The translations under genes and the position numbers were made by a program. The notes under the pieces were generated by a model. The model was not told the origin of the DNA. It was given only the letters and a program-made list of their open reading frames with translations, and ran no database searches. A stretch of DNA of 5,908 nucleotides from Chlorobiota bacterium (GTDB lineage Bacteria > Bacteroidota > Bacteroidia > Flavobacteriales > Flavobacteriaceae). The number at the start of each line of letters is the position of its first letter. Within the stretch, counting starts at the first letter, position 1. The stretch covers positions 1-5,908 of the forward strand of contig JAADEB010000086.1 in the NCBI GenBank assembly GCA_013153655.1, read 5' to 3'. This document shows, one piece after another, positions 1 to 5,807 of the stretch.

Positions 1-50
1 AACGAAACGAAGTGCCGCGTCCGCCTCAGGCGGAAAGCAATCTCCTTCTG
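1..50. repeat. Partial dispersed intergenic repeat with embedded palindrome
   Basis: The left edge carries AACGAAACGAAG, then a perfect palindromic hairpin TCCGCCTCAGGCGGA at 20-34 (7-bp arms, 1-nt centre), then GCAATCTCC at 37-45. From memory, a GCGAGGAGCGAAGCGA...GCAATCTC-like element is scattered through intergenic DNA of many bacterial genomes, and this looks like its 3' half with a palindrome inserted in the middle. The 5' half would lie outside the window. No convincing coding frame covers it. The family assignment is recall, not a search; the hairpin is directly visible. Confidence 0.5.
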
Positions 51-81
51 TGGAACACGATTTATTCAATGAATAATGAAA

Positions 82-240
82 AATAAAAACCCAAATCCTA
101 AGTCCTAAATCCGTATAATAGAGATTTTTCCCGCCTGAAACGGATGCAATCGTTGAACCGTTAAATCGATTAGTGATAATGCCGATAATTTCTTCACTAT
201 TTTACTCCTTAACTTTTTCACTAAAACATACCGTTTCAAA
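82..240. repeat. Intergenic repeat block, diverged copy of the 3114-3408 material
   Basis: This is the gene-free stretch left of mltG. Positions 91-112 read CCAAATCC-TAAGTCC-TAAATCC and closely match 3385-3408. Positions 148-235 carry GTTGAACCG and GTTAAATCG (152-168), followed by a stretch that aligns with 3122-3200: both have AATGCC(G/A)ATAA, CTTCACT, CTAAAA and an ACCGTT end in the same order. At 131-145 CCGCCTGAAACGGAT resembles a decayed CCGCC...GGCGGAT palindrome. I see no gene, RNA or clear promoter in 51-341. Confidence 0.6.
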
Positions 241-341
241 TGCTACGTTTTACAAAAAAACACACCTGTCATCTCAATTAAAAAGAGTTTGTGTCCGTCA
301 TTTCCGCACTTAGACCTTTTTCTCCACGTTTTCATGAGGGT

Positions 342-1412
342 TTATCGGTAAATTTTTCGCCGGTTGAGGTGGCGATGATATTGGCGTGCATTTTTCAGGT
401 GTTGGGAAAGGTTTTTGGCGAAGAGGTGGTGTCCGGGACGTTTGGGGTCGGCGGAGAAATAGAGATAATCGTGCCGTGGGGCATTGAGCACGGCATCGAT
501 GGTGGAAATGTCGGGCATGGCAATGGGGCCGGGAGGGAGTCCGGGATATTTATAGGTATTGTAGGGACTGTCCACCGCCAAGTGTTTGTTGAGCACCCGT
601 TTGATGACGGTGGTGTCGCCGGTGGTTTTGTGGTAGGCAAATACCACGGTGGGGTCGGCTTGGAGTTTCATACCACGGCGTAAGCGGTTGAGGTACACGC
701 GCGCCACGGTGCCTTTTTCGGACGCCACATTGGTTTCCTTTTGCACGATGGAAGCCAGAATACCGGTTTCCAAGGGCGTCAGACCCAAACGGCGGGCTTT
801 GTTTTTGCGGCTTTCGTTCCAGAATTTCCGGTATTCTTTCCACATACGTTCGCGGAATTGTTCCGGCGAAGTAAAATAATGGAATTTATAGGTATTGGGG
901 ATATACATCAGGATGGCGTTGTCGCGTGTAAATCCGTGGCGGACGAGGAAATCCGGGTCGAGCATGGCGCGGAGGATGGAAGCGCTGTCGGCATTGATGA
1001 CACGGGCCACCTTGCCGGCCAATTGTTCCGGCGTGGCGGTGTTGTTGAAAGTAAGGGTCACGGGAACTTGGCGTCCGGAGCGGAACATATTGATCAGGTC
1101 GTTGCTCGACATGCCTTTCTGGAGCAGGTATTTACCCGCTTTGGGACGGCGGAATTTTTTGAGCCGGGCCGTCAGGGAAACCCCTTCCGGAAAGCGAACA
1201 TAGGGTTCCAGCATACGGCTTAATTGCGGAACCGTGGTCCCTGGGGCAACGGTGACCACCGCTTTGTCCGTGCGAACATTCGGTCCGAAAATCAGGTAAT
1301 AGGCGCCGGTGGCCGCCACCAATCCCGATAAAAATATGACAATAAGGAGTTTTTTCAAGGTAAAGACAATTTTGGTATATAATTTGCGTTGGGTTAATAA
1401 TTGATTCGGCAA
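342..1412 (-). CDS. mltG: Endolytic murein transglycosylase MltG (YceG-like)
   Basis: MltG is an inner-membrane lytic transglycosylase that cleaves nascent glycan strands inside the chain and is thought to set strand length by releasing them from the synthase. This 356-residue protein has the family's usual size and layout: a short basic cytoplasmic end, one membrane anchor at about 21-42, a LysM-like region at about 50-115, and the YceG catalytic domain to the C-terminus. The signature ASIVQKET sits at 220-227, with E226 as the expected catalytic glutamate (equivalent to E. coli E218). Also present are LNRL (241-244), LQADPTV (250-256), YNTY (284-287), GLPPGPI (291-297) and YLYFSAD (316-322). 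The start is inferred: no ATG precedes the anchor, the frame is closed by a stop at 1440-1442, and TTG at 1412 is the longest reasonable choice; TTG at 1358 is the alternative. It is transcribed away from the protease gene, with 20 bp between the two start codons. Confidence 0.95.
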   Translation of the reverse strand: MPNQLLTQRKLYTKIVFTLKKLLIVIFLSGLVAATGAYYLIFGPNVRTDKAVVTVAPGTTVPQLSRMLEPYVRFPEGVSLTARLKKFRRPKAGKYLLQKGMSSNDLINMFRSGRQVPVTLTFNNTATPEQLAGKVARVINADSASILRAMLDPDFLVRHGFTRDNAILMYIPNTYKFHYFTSPEQFRERMWKEYRKFWNESRKNKARRLGLTPLETGILASIVQKETNVASEKGTVARVYLNRLRRGMKLQADPTVVFAYHKTTGDTTVIKRVLNKHLAVDSPYNTYKYPGLPPGPIAMPDISTIDAVLNAPRHDYLYFSADPKRPGHHLFAKNLSQHLKNARQYHRHLNRRKIYR

Positions 1413-1432
1413 GATAAAAAATTTATTAAAAG

Positions 1433-2857
1433 ATGAAGATCAAACATATTTTGGGTTACATGCTGACGGGCATTTTGGCCGCTTTGGGCGGCGTGTATGC
1501 TTATGTGCATTGGATGCAAAAAACGGAAACATCCGGCACACCTGAACGGACATCCTCCGCCGTTGTCACCGACACCACAAACGGAGCACATACCGTTCCC
1601 GCTTCCTACACGGGCACAAAAGCCTTGATGCAAGCGCCTTTCGATTTTCGCGACATCATCAAAAAGACCAAGGACGCCGTGGTCCACGTGCGCAATACGC
1701 AAATTGTGGTGCCTGTGTACGAATATTATTACGGTTATCGCGAAGGCCAGCCTTACAAACAGGAAGGAACGGGTTCGGGTGTGATCATTTCCCCCGACGG
1801 ATACATTATCACCAATTACCACGTGATCAAAAACGCTTCGGAGCTGGAAGTCACCCTGAACAACAAAAAATCCTACCCTGCCGAAATCATCGGCATGGAC
1901 CCGCAAAACGACATAGCCGTGCTGAAAATCCCGGCACAAAACCTGCCTTATATGCGGTTCGGCGATTCCGACAGGCTGGAATTGGGCGAATGGGTATTGG
2001 CCATTGGCAATCCCTTCAATTTGGGTACCACCGTTACGGCCGGTATCGTAAGCGCCAAAGCACGTGACATCAAAGGCAATAAAAAAATCGATAGTTTCAT
2101 CCAAACCGATGCGGTCATCAATCCCGGCAACAGCGGCGGTGCGCTTATCAACGAGCGCGGCGAACTGGTGGGGATCAATACCATGATTTTCAGCATGACG
2201 GGGTCCTATATCGGGTATTCCTTTGCCATTCCCTCCAACATTGTGCGCAAAATAGCCGACGATATTATCGAATACGGTAGCATTCAAAAAGGAAAATTGG
2301 GTCTTTCGGGTTACGAACTCAATGATGAATTGGCCAAGAAACTCGGTATCGACCAAACCGAAGGTATTTATATCAGCGAAGTGGATCCCGGTAGCGATGC
2401 CTATCAAAAAGGCCTGCGTCCGGGCGATATTATCCTGTCGATCAACGGCCAAAAAACCGCCACCATGTCCGAATTTCTCGGCTACCTCAAATCCATGCGT
2501 CCGGGCGAGACCCTTCACATGCGCGTTATGAAACCCGGCGGCAGGTTGGTTAACATCCCGGTGGTGTTGCAGAAATACGATACGGCCTACATCGGCAATT
2601 GGGGCATCCTGGTCAAAAACCTCAACCGCCGCGACCTGAAAAGATTCGGTATCAAGAACGGCGTGCTCATCGCAGAAGTGCGCAACAACGACTTGCTGGC
2701 CAACGGCATCGAACCCGGATTTATCATCACCAAAATCAACAATGTGCCGGTCTATTCCGCCGACGAGGTCCAACGCCTCATGAAAGGCAACCATGGACGG
2801 CTGGTGGTGGAAATGCTGGATACCAGCGGCCAATTGGTGCGGTATATTTTCCGGTAA
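1433..2857 (+). CDS. htrA: Deg/HtrA-family periplasmic serine endopeptidase with two PDZ domains
   Basis: This 474-residue protein is a Deg/HtrA protease, which degrades or refolds damaged envelope proteins in the periplasm. Residues about 6-26 form a hydrophobic N-terminal export signal or anchor, followed by a Ser/Thr-rich linker to about 65. The trypsin-like domain (about 70-280) has the full triad: H130 in TNYHV, D160 in QNDIAVL and S234 in NPGNSGGAL. PDZ1 spans about 287-380 (GIYISEVDPGSDAYQKGLRPGD) and PDZ2 about 388-472 (GVLIAEV...GIEPGFIITKIN). Two PDZ domains suggest a DegP/DegQ-like cage protease rather than single-PDZ DegS. The ATG at 1433 gives a normal export signal directly; there is no clear Shine-Dalgarno sequence, as is usual in Bacteroidota. 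It is monocistronic as far as the window shows: a 920-bp gene-free stretch follows and no clear hairpin-plus-T terminator was found. The exact DegP/DegQ identity is not resolved. Confidence 0.95.
   Translation: MKIKHILGYMLTGILAALGGVYAYVHWMQKTETSGTPERTSSAVVTDTTNGAHTVPASYTGTKALMQAPFDFRDIIKKTKDAVVHVRNTQIVVPVYEYYYGYREGQPYKQEGTGSGVIISPDGYIITNYHVIKNASELEVTLNNKKSYPAEIIGMDPQNDIAVLKIPAQNLPYMRFGDSDRLELGEWVLAIGNPFNLGTTVTAGIVSAKARDIKGNKKIDSFIQTDAVINPGNSGGALINERGELVGINTMIFSMTGSYIGYSFAIPSNIVRKIADDIIEYGSIQKGKLGLSGYELNDELAKKLGIDQTEGIYISEVDPGSDAYQKGLRPGDIILSINGQKTATMSEFLGYLKSMRPGETLHMRVMKPGGRLVNIPVVLQKYDTAYIGNWGILVKNLNRRDLKRFGIKNGVLIAEVRNNDLLANGIEPGFIITKINNVPVYSADEVQRLMKGNHGRLVVEMLDTSGQLVRYIFR
1441..1448 (-). 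promoter_or_regulatory. Candidate -7 element for mltG inside the htrA 5' coding end
   Basis: On the minus strand this reads TATGTTTG, a full match to the Bacteroidetes -7 consensus TAnnTTTG. It would start transcription near 1434 and leave about 20 nt of leader before the TTG start of mltG. No TTG is found at the matching -33 position, so support is only half complete. It overlaps codons 3-6 of the divergent protease gene. For that gene the best plus-strand candidates are weaker: CAATTTTG at 1367-1374 and TATAATTTG at 1378-1386, neither with a proper -33 partner. Confidence 0.3.
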
Positions 2858-2880
2858 TCGGGATACTTCCTGTTGAGGCA

Positions 2881-3036
2881 TTGAATAGATTGATTTACAA
2901 GTTGTTAAATCGTTAAATCGTGCCACCGTTAAATCGTTTTTGGGACGGGTGACCGGTGTTTCTGTTGAATAGTTGAATGGTTGAAAAGTTGAATAGATTG
3001 GTTTTCAATTTGTTAAATCGTTAAATCGTTGAATCG
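2881..3036 (+). repeat. GTTAAATCG repeat cluster with a 40-bp direct duplication
   Basis: GTTAAATCG occurs at 2904-2912, 2912-2920, 2928-2936, 3012-3020 and 3020-3028, with the variant GTTGAATCG at 3028-3036; adjacent units share one G. Positions 2881-2920 and 2989-3028 are a 40-bp direct repeat, 108 bp apart, with only three mismatches. Between them are looser GTTGAATAG/GTTGAATGG units (2964-2993). The cluster begins 24 bp after the htrA stop codon. No open frame or promoter is evident. Confidence 0.85.
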
Positions 3037-3065
3037 ATACTTTAACTTTAACCTTAACTTTAACT
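3037..3065 (+). repeat. TTTAAC/CTTTAAC short-period repeat
   Basis: This is a run of TTTAAC, TTTAACC and TTAAC units in tandem. Reverse-complement relatives (GTTAAGGTTAAAG) occur at 3446-3458, and again near 3606-3617 (GTTAAAGTTAAG). It directly precedes the GGATTTAGGATTTGG-type block, and the same two modules are again close to each other, on the other strand, at 3606-3688. Confidence 0.7.
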
Positions 3066-3067
3066 GG

Positions 3068-3205
3068 TTTAGGGATTTAGAATTTGGGATTTAGGATTTG
3101 GTTTTTGTTAAATCGTTAAATCGTGGAATCGTTAAACCGATAAACGGCAATGCCAATAACTCCTTCACTCTTTCCCTCTTTGACTAAAAGAAACCGTTCC
3201 CCGTT
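3068..3205 (+). repeat. Composite repeat module: GGATTTAG-type plus GTTAAATCG-type
   Basis: Positions 3072-3100 contain GGGATTTAG, AATTTGGGA and TTTAGGATTTGG in series. They run into GTTAAATCG at 3107-3115 and 3115-3123, then GTTAAACCG at 3131-3139. The tail (3140-3200) aligns with 170-235 on the left side of the window, which makes this a second diverged copy in the same orientation. A reverse-orientation relative of the first half lies at 3629-3688. Confidence 0.75.
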
Positions 3206-3220
3206 TTCCGAAAATATGCC

Positions 3221-3248
3221 TCGGTCATCGGTCATCGGTCATCGGTCA
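3221..3248 (+). repeat. Four perfect tandem copies of the heptamer TCGGTCA
   Basis: The units at 3221-3227, 3228-3234, 3235-3241 and 3242-3248 are identical and contiguous, in non-coding DNA. A perfect short tandem array like this is a typical site of slippage and copy-number variation between strains. There is no sign of function. Confidence 0.95.
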
Positions 3249-3373
3249 AAAACGAACTTTCTCCTTTTCCCTTATTTTGAGCGTGCAACCGTTGATTCGT
3301 TTGTTAAATCGGTTTATTGATCGTTGACGAATGTTATACCGAATTAATGAAGGATTTTTTTGAACATGACGAA

Positions 3374-3408
3374 AAAATTAAAAACCTAAATCCTAAGACC
3401 TAAATCCC
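3374..3408 (-). repeat. CCTAAATCC-type repeat, close copy of 82-112
   Basis: An A-rich lead-in is followed by CCTAAATCCTAAGACC and TAAATCCC. This matches 82-112 at most positions, in the same orientation, and is the reverse complement of the GGATTTAG-type module at 3072-3100. The strand is assigned relative to that module. Confidence 0.7.
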
Positions 3409-3556
3409 AATACCATTTTAAGTTAACGGCTATTAGCTTGATTTAGTTAAGGTTAAAGTATTGATTTTCACGTGGCGACACGACTCTCATAGAGTTTCTT
3501 TGAAAATAATTCCACGGTTTTCCATTGGATTCATAGAAAACGGTTTCACAAGAATT

Positions 3557-3583
3557 ATGAGATTTCTTACATTCGTTCGAAAT
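3557..3583 (-). repeat. Dispersed repeat of the ATTTCGAACGAATG...GAAATCTCAT type
   Basis: Read on the minus strand this is TATTTCGAACGAATG followed by TAAGAAATCTCAT. From memory, closely similar sequences (often preceded by TGTC) are scattered through intergenic DNA of Bacteroidota genomes, sometimes in inverted pairs. Only one arm is obvious here. The family assignment is recall and would need a genome-wide search. Confidence 0.5.
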
Positions 3584-3628
3584 AACCTCTCTAACTTCCT
3601 AATTTAGTTAAAGTTAAGATGCCATTTT

Positions 3629-3688
3629 AACGATTTAACAAATCCCAAATCCTAATTCCCAAATCCTAATTCCCAAATCCTAATTCCC
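3629..3688 (-). repeat. Reverse-orientation repeat module with 3 x 14-bp perfect tandem array
   Basis: The 14-bp unit AAATCCTAATTCCC occurs three times without mismatch at 3647-3660, 3661-3674 and 3675-3688, preceded by a partial unit CAAATCCC (3639-3646) and by CGATTTAAC (3631-3639), which is GTTAAATCG on the other strand. The order is the mirror image of the module at 3068-3123, so the spacer has module copies facing each other about 500 bp apart. Confidence 0.85.
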
Positions 3689-3728
3689 ATTTACTTTCCT
3701 CCATTGCAAAAAAACGGCGAATTTTATT

Positions 3729-3758
3729 TTGTTAAAAATCATAAAAATTGTAATTTTG
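3729..3758 (+). promoter_or_regulatory. Bacteroidetes-type promoter for the TPR-like gene
   Basis: The -33 element TTG (3729-3731, within TTTTG) is followed by exactly 19 bp and then TAATTTTG (3751-3758), which fits the Bacteroidetes primary-sigma consensus TTG-N19-TAnnTTTG fully. Transcription would start at about 3763-3766, leaving a leader of only 12-15 nt before the ATG at 3778. This is the best regulatory match in the window. Confidence 0.7.
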
Positions 3759-3777
3759 AGTAATCAAATTTTCTTTT

Positions 3778-5574
3778 ATGTCTTACGACCGCTTGCCGCT
3801 ATCACCCGACCAAAAATTGGTTTATACCCTTTTTGCCTTTATGCTAAAACATGCTTTCGATATCGAGACAGTAAACCGGATTTTGGGTGCCGATTACACC
3901 GATGAGGTGTTGGACCTCTACAATTTGGAGCTATTGGTTTTGGACAAAGATATCAAAAAATTACGCCTACCGGCTTTCCAAAGTGACGGCAAATACGCGC
4001 GGACGAATTTCGGCATAACGGAAAATGATTTCAAGCGGCTTTTCCGGACGGTGGAACATCAATTGAAGGGATTTCTGATAGGACTGGGCTTGTCCATAGA
4101 GGATTTGATAGAAGGAACACCTTACCTGGAACCCGGCGATATACGGCATATTTTATTGAGCGGTGAGGTATTGCAGAATGTAGGTTCGTTGTTTTCGAAA
4201 GAGGAAAAAGATATTTCGGAAATACTGCATATTGTTGCGCAATTTCGCAAAAGGTATTCGAAGGATATTATACGGGCATTGGAAACTTATGAACTGGAGC
4301 TTGAAAATTTGGAAAACCAACCCGATTCTCCGGCCAAGTTATCACGTATGATAGATATTTATTTGGGAATGGCCGAGTTGTATATGAAACGTAAAATGAT
4401 TGCCAATGCCGAATATTATGCGCTCAAAGCCAAACAATTGGCGCTCGGCCGGATTGAGGACAAGGAGAATATGTTCGGCAACCATCCGGAGGATTTGTTG
4501 CGTTTCTTCAATGTGCAGCAGTTTTTTCTAAACGTAGGCCATGAATCCGTCATCGGGATACACGGGATTTGGAAGGAAAACGAAGATTGGATGAAAAGCC
4601 TGGACGAATATTTGGAACGGCATCCGGAAGCCGCCATAGACAAGCGGGATATATGGGATTTTTTGGAGGTTTTTCATTTGTTTATCAAAGGACAGGCTTA
4701 TTTGTTGGAAAAGCGTTATCCGACGGCTTATTCCATTTTTTCCGAAGCCTTGGAAAAGGCCGAAAAACTCTCGGAACGCGGATTCCATCATCCCCTTTTT
4801 AATGATCTTCTTATTAATATCCACAGTAGATTGGGCATGTTGTATTGGTTTTCCATACTGTATATAAGTGGTATTTTGGGTAAAGAATACTTCGTAGGAT
4901 TGGATATGAATTTACAGGAAAAATACCGGTGGCACACTTACCATTACAAAGAGGTGGTGCGCTTGTACCAACAGCAGCGAAAAACCCGGCCGGATAGTCT
5001 CGAAATTATCGATCAATTGATTTATCATTACAATCAGTTGGCCTTTGCTTACACCAATTGGGCCGGTATGTTGCCTGAGGCGTTGCCGGACAGGGAGGCA
5101 CAACGAAAGAAATTTTTCTACCGGGCTTTGGATTACTACCGTCATGTTTTCAACCTGCTGCCGGAGCGTTATCGAGACAAGCCGGATTCGCCGGATTTTG
5201 TGCGTGAAGCCACCCGGGTGAAGCTCGAAGAAAGCACCTTGTATCTCAAAACCGGAGATATCATTTGGGCCGAAAATGCGCTGAAAGATGCCTTGGACCT
5301 AAACCGTGATCTTCCGGAGACGGAAATGACCAACATTCATTTGGAATCTTTGGCTAAAATAAATTTTGAAATGGGACGTTTGAAGTGGAATGACAAACTT
5401 TGTTATAAGGCGGTCCGTTATTTCCACGAAGCCGAACGCTTGATCAAAAAACACGACACCCGGCTGCACCGGAAAAATGATCTTTTTTTCAAAATGGACC
5501 ATATCGAACGGAAGATAAAAAAATACCTCCGGTTATGGGGAGAAGGAATGTGCGGCGAATCACCGGATGAGTAG
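3778..5574 (+). CDS. Hypothetical all-helical TPR-like protein, 598 aa
   Basis: I do not recognise this family. It has no signal peptide and no convincing membrane segment, so it is probably cytoplasmic. Most of it reads as helix pairs of tetratricopeptide type: about 188-222 (YLGMAELYMKR...AEYYALKAKQLA), 296-330 (FIKGQAYLLEKRYPTAYSIF then SEALEKAEKL), 410-460, 478-510 and 519-556. These repeats usually form a scaffold for protein binding. Residues 1-66 look different: helices ending in a short LVLDKDIKKLRL strand pair, compatible with a small winged-helix domain like those next to STAND ATPases. I see no P-loop or other catalytic motif. The C-terminus is basic (564-586) with one Cys (592). 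The ATG at 3778 is preceded in frame by a stop at 3757-3759 and by a consensus promoter. It is a lone gene between repeat-rich spacers; its TAG stop merges with a GGAATTTGGGA repeat fragment. That it is a real gene is near certain from length and composition; its function is unknown. Confidence 0.9.
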   Translation: MSYDRLPLSPDQKLVYTLFAFMLKHAFDIETVNRILGADYTDEVLDLYNLELLVLDKDIKKLRLPAFQSDGKYARTNFGITENDFKRLFRTVEHQLKGFLIGLGLSIEDLIEGTPYLEPGDIRHILLSGEVLQNVGSLFSKEEKDISEILHIVAQFRKRYSKDIIRALETYELELENLENQPDSPAKLSRMIDIYLGMAELYMKRKMIANAEYYALKAKQLALGRIEDKENMFGNHPEDLLRFFNVQQFFLNVGHESVIGIHGIWKENEDWMKSLDEYLERHPEAAIDKRDIWDFLEVFHLFIKGQAYLLEKRYPTAYSIFSEALEKAEKLSERGFHHPLFNDLLINIHSRLGMLYWFSILYISGILGKEYFVGLDMNLQEKYRWHTYHYKEVVRLYQQQRKTRPDSLEIIDQLIYHYNQLAFAYTNWAGMLPEALPDREAQRKKFFYRALDYYRHVFNLLPERYRDKPDSPDFVREATRVKLEESTLYLKTGDIIWAENALKDALDLNRDLPETEMTNIHLESLAKINFEMGRLKWNDKLCYKAVRYFHEAERLIKKHDTRLHRKNDLFFKMDHIERKIKKYLRLWGEGMCGESPDE

Positions 5575-5745
5575 GAATTTGGGAGTTGGGTGGTTATACC
5601 ATGTTACAAGTTTAATATGAACTACAATAATAAAGCTACTATCGGGAGTAAAGAAGGACTTAAAAAATTATTGGATTAGGATCATAAATAATATGCAACA
5701 AAAAAATCTTGAAAAATATAAATGGGTAAAGAAGAGCAAACCTAA
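5573..5745. other. Gene-free AT-rich spacer downstream of the TPR-like gene
   Basis: It begins with TAGGAATTTGGGAGTTGGG (5573-5591), a fragment of the GGATTTGGGA-type intergenic repeat that overlaps the stop codon of the preceding gene. The rest is AT-rich, with two tiny open frames (20 and 23 codons) that have no support. No intrinsic terminator was identified. Confidence 0.6.
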
Positions 5746-5762
5746 ATCCGCCGAAGGCGGAT
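5746..5762. repeat. Short perfect palindromic hairpin ATCCGCC-GAA-GGCGGAT
   Basis: The arms at 5746-5752 and 5756-5762 are perfectly complementary (7 bp) around a GAA loop. It is the same kind of hairpin as the one at 20-34, with arms sharing TCCGCC/GGCGGA. No T-run follows, so it is not a standard intrinsic terminator. I take it as a dispersed GC palindrome. Confidence 0.7.
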
Positions 5763-5807
5763 AAGCGCGTTGGCCTGGCAAAAATGCGGGCCGGCCGCCG
5801 GCGGGAA

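Larger units (their letters stand above)
2858..3777. other. 920-bp gene-free spacer between htrA and the TPR-like gene
   Basis: This is AT-rich DNA with frequent stops in all frames, filled by the repeat modules listed separately. Outside them, 3409-3556 contains only scattered TTAGTTAA/GTTAAAG fragments and unremarkable sequence. I found no RNA gene, no clear intrinsic terminator for htrA, and no remnant of a transposase. The only regulatory element with good support is the promoter at its right end. Confidence 0.75.

Noticed and set aside
254..294. Possible intrinsic terminator after mltG on the minus strand (ACAC...GTGT pairing with CTC/GAG inside, followed by seven Ts)
   Set aside because: The stem is only 4 bp plus an interrupted 3 bp, AT-rich and with unequal internal loops; too weak to call.
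741..1223. Open frames on the plus strand opposite mltG (also 291-683, 649-879 and 895-1203)
   Set aside because: They overlap a clearly conserved mltG on the other strand and show no motif, start signal or promoter of their own.
1394..2926. 510-codon open frame antisense to the whole htrA gene
   Set aside because: The plus-strand product has the complete HtrA triad and two PDZ domains; the antisense product is His/Phe/Asp-rich without recognisable domains. Long antisense frames arise from codon bias in such genes.
3037..3065. Telomere-like TTTAAC repeats or an origin-type iteron array
   Set aside because: Units are irregular and few, no DnaA-box pattern or replication gene is nearby, and copies occur on both strands as part of the dispersed repeat mosaic.
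2904..3139. CRISPR-like repeated units (GTTAAATCG)
   Set aside because: Units are 9 bp, directly adjacent or irregularly spaced, with no uniform spacers and no cas genes.
4528..4824. Antisense and alternate-frame open frames inside the 598-codon gene (also 3967-4149, 4416-4643, 4569-4802, 4912-5145 and 5299-5502)
   Set aside because: All overlap the long, well-started TPR-like gene and lack any domain or signal.
5617..5679. 20-codon open frame starting ATG AAC TAC
   Set aside because: Too short, no homology recognised, no promoter match.
5693..5764. 23-codon Lys-rich open frame ending in the palindrome (tail SAEGG)
   Set aside because: Its end is formed by the dispersed GC palindrome; no independent support for translation.
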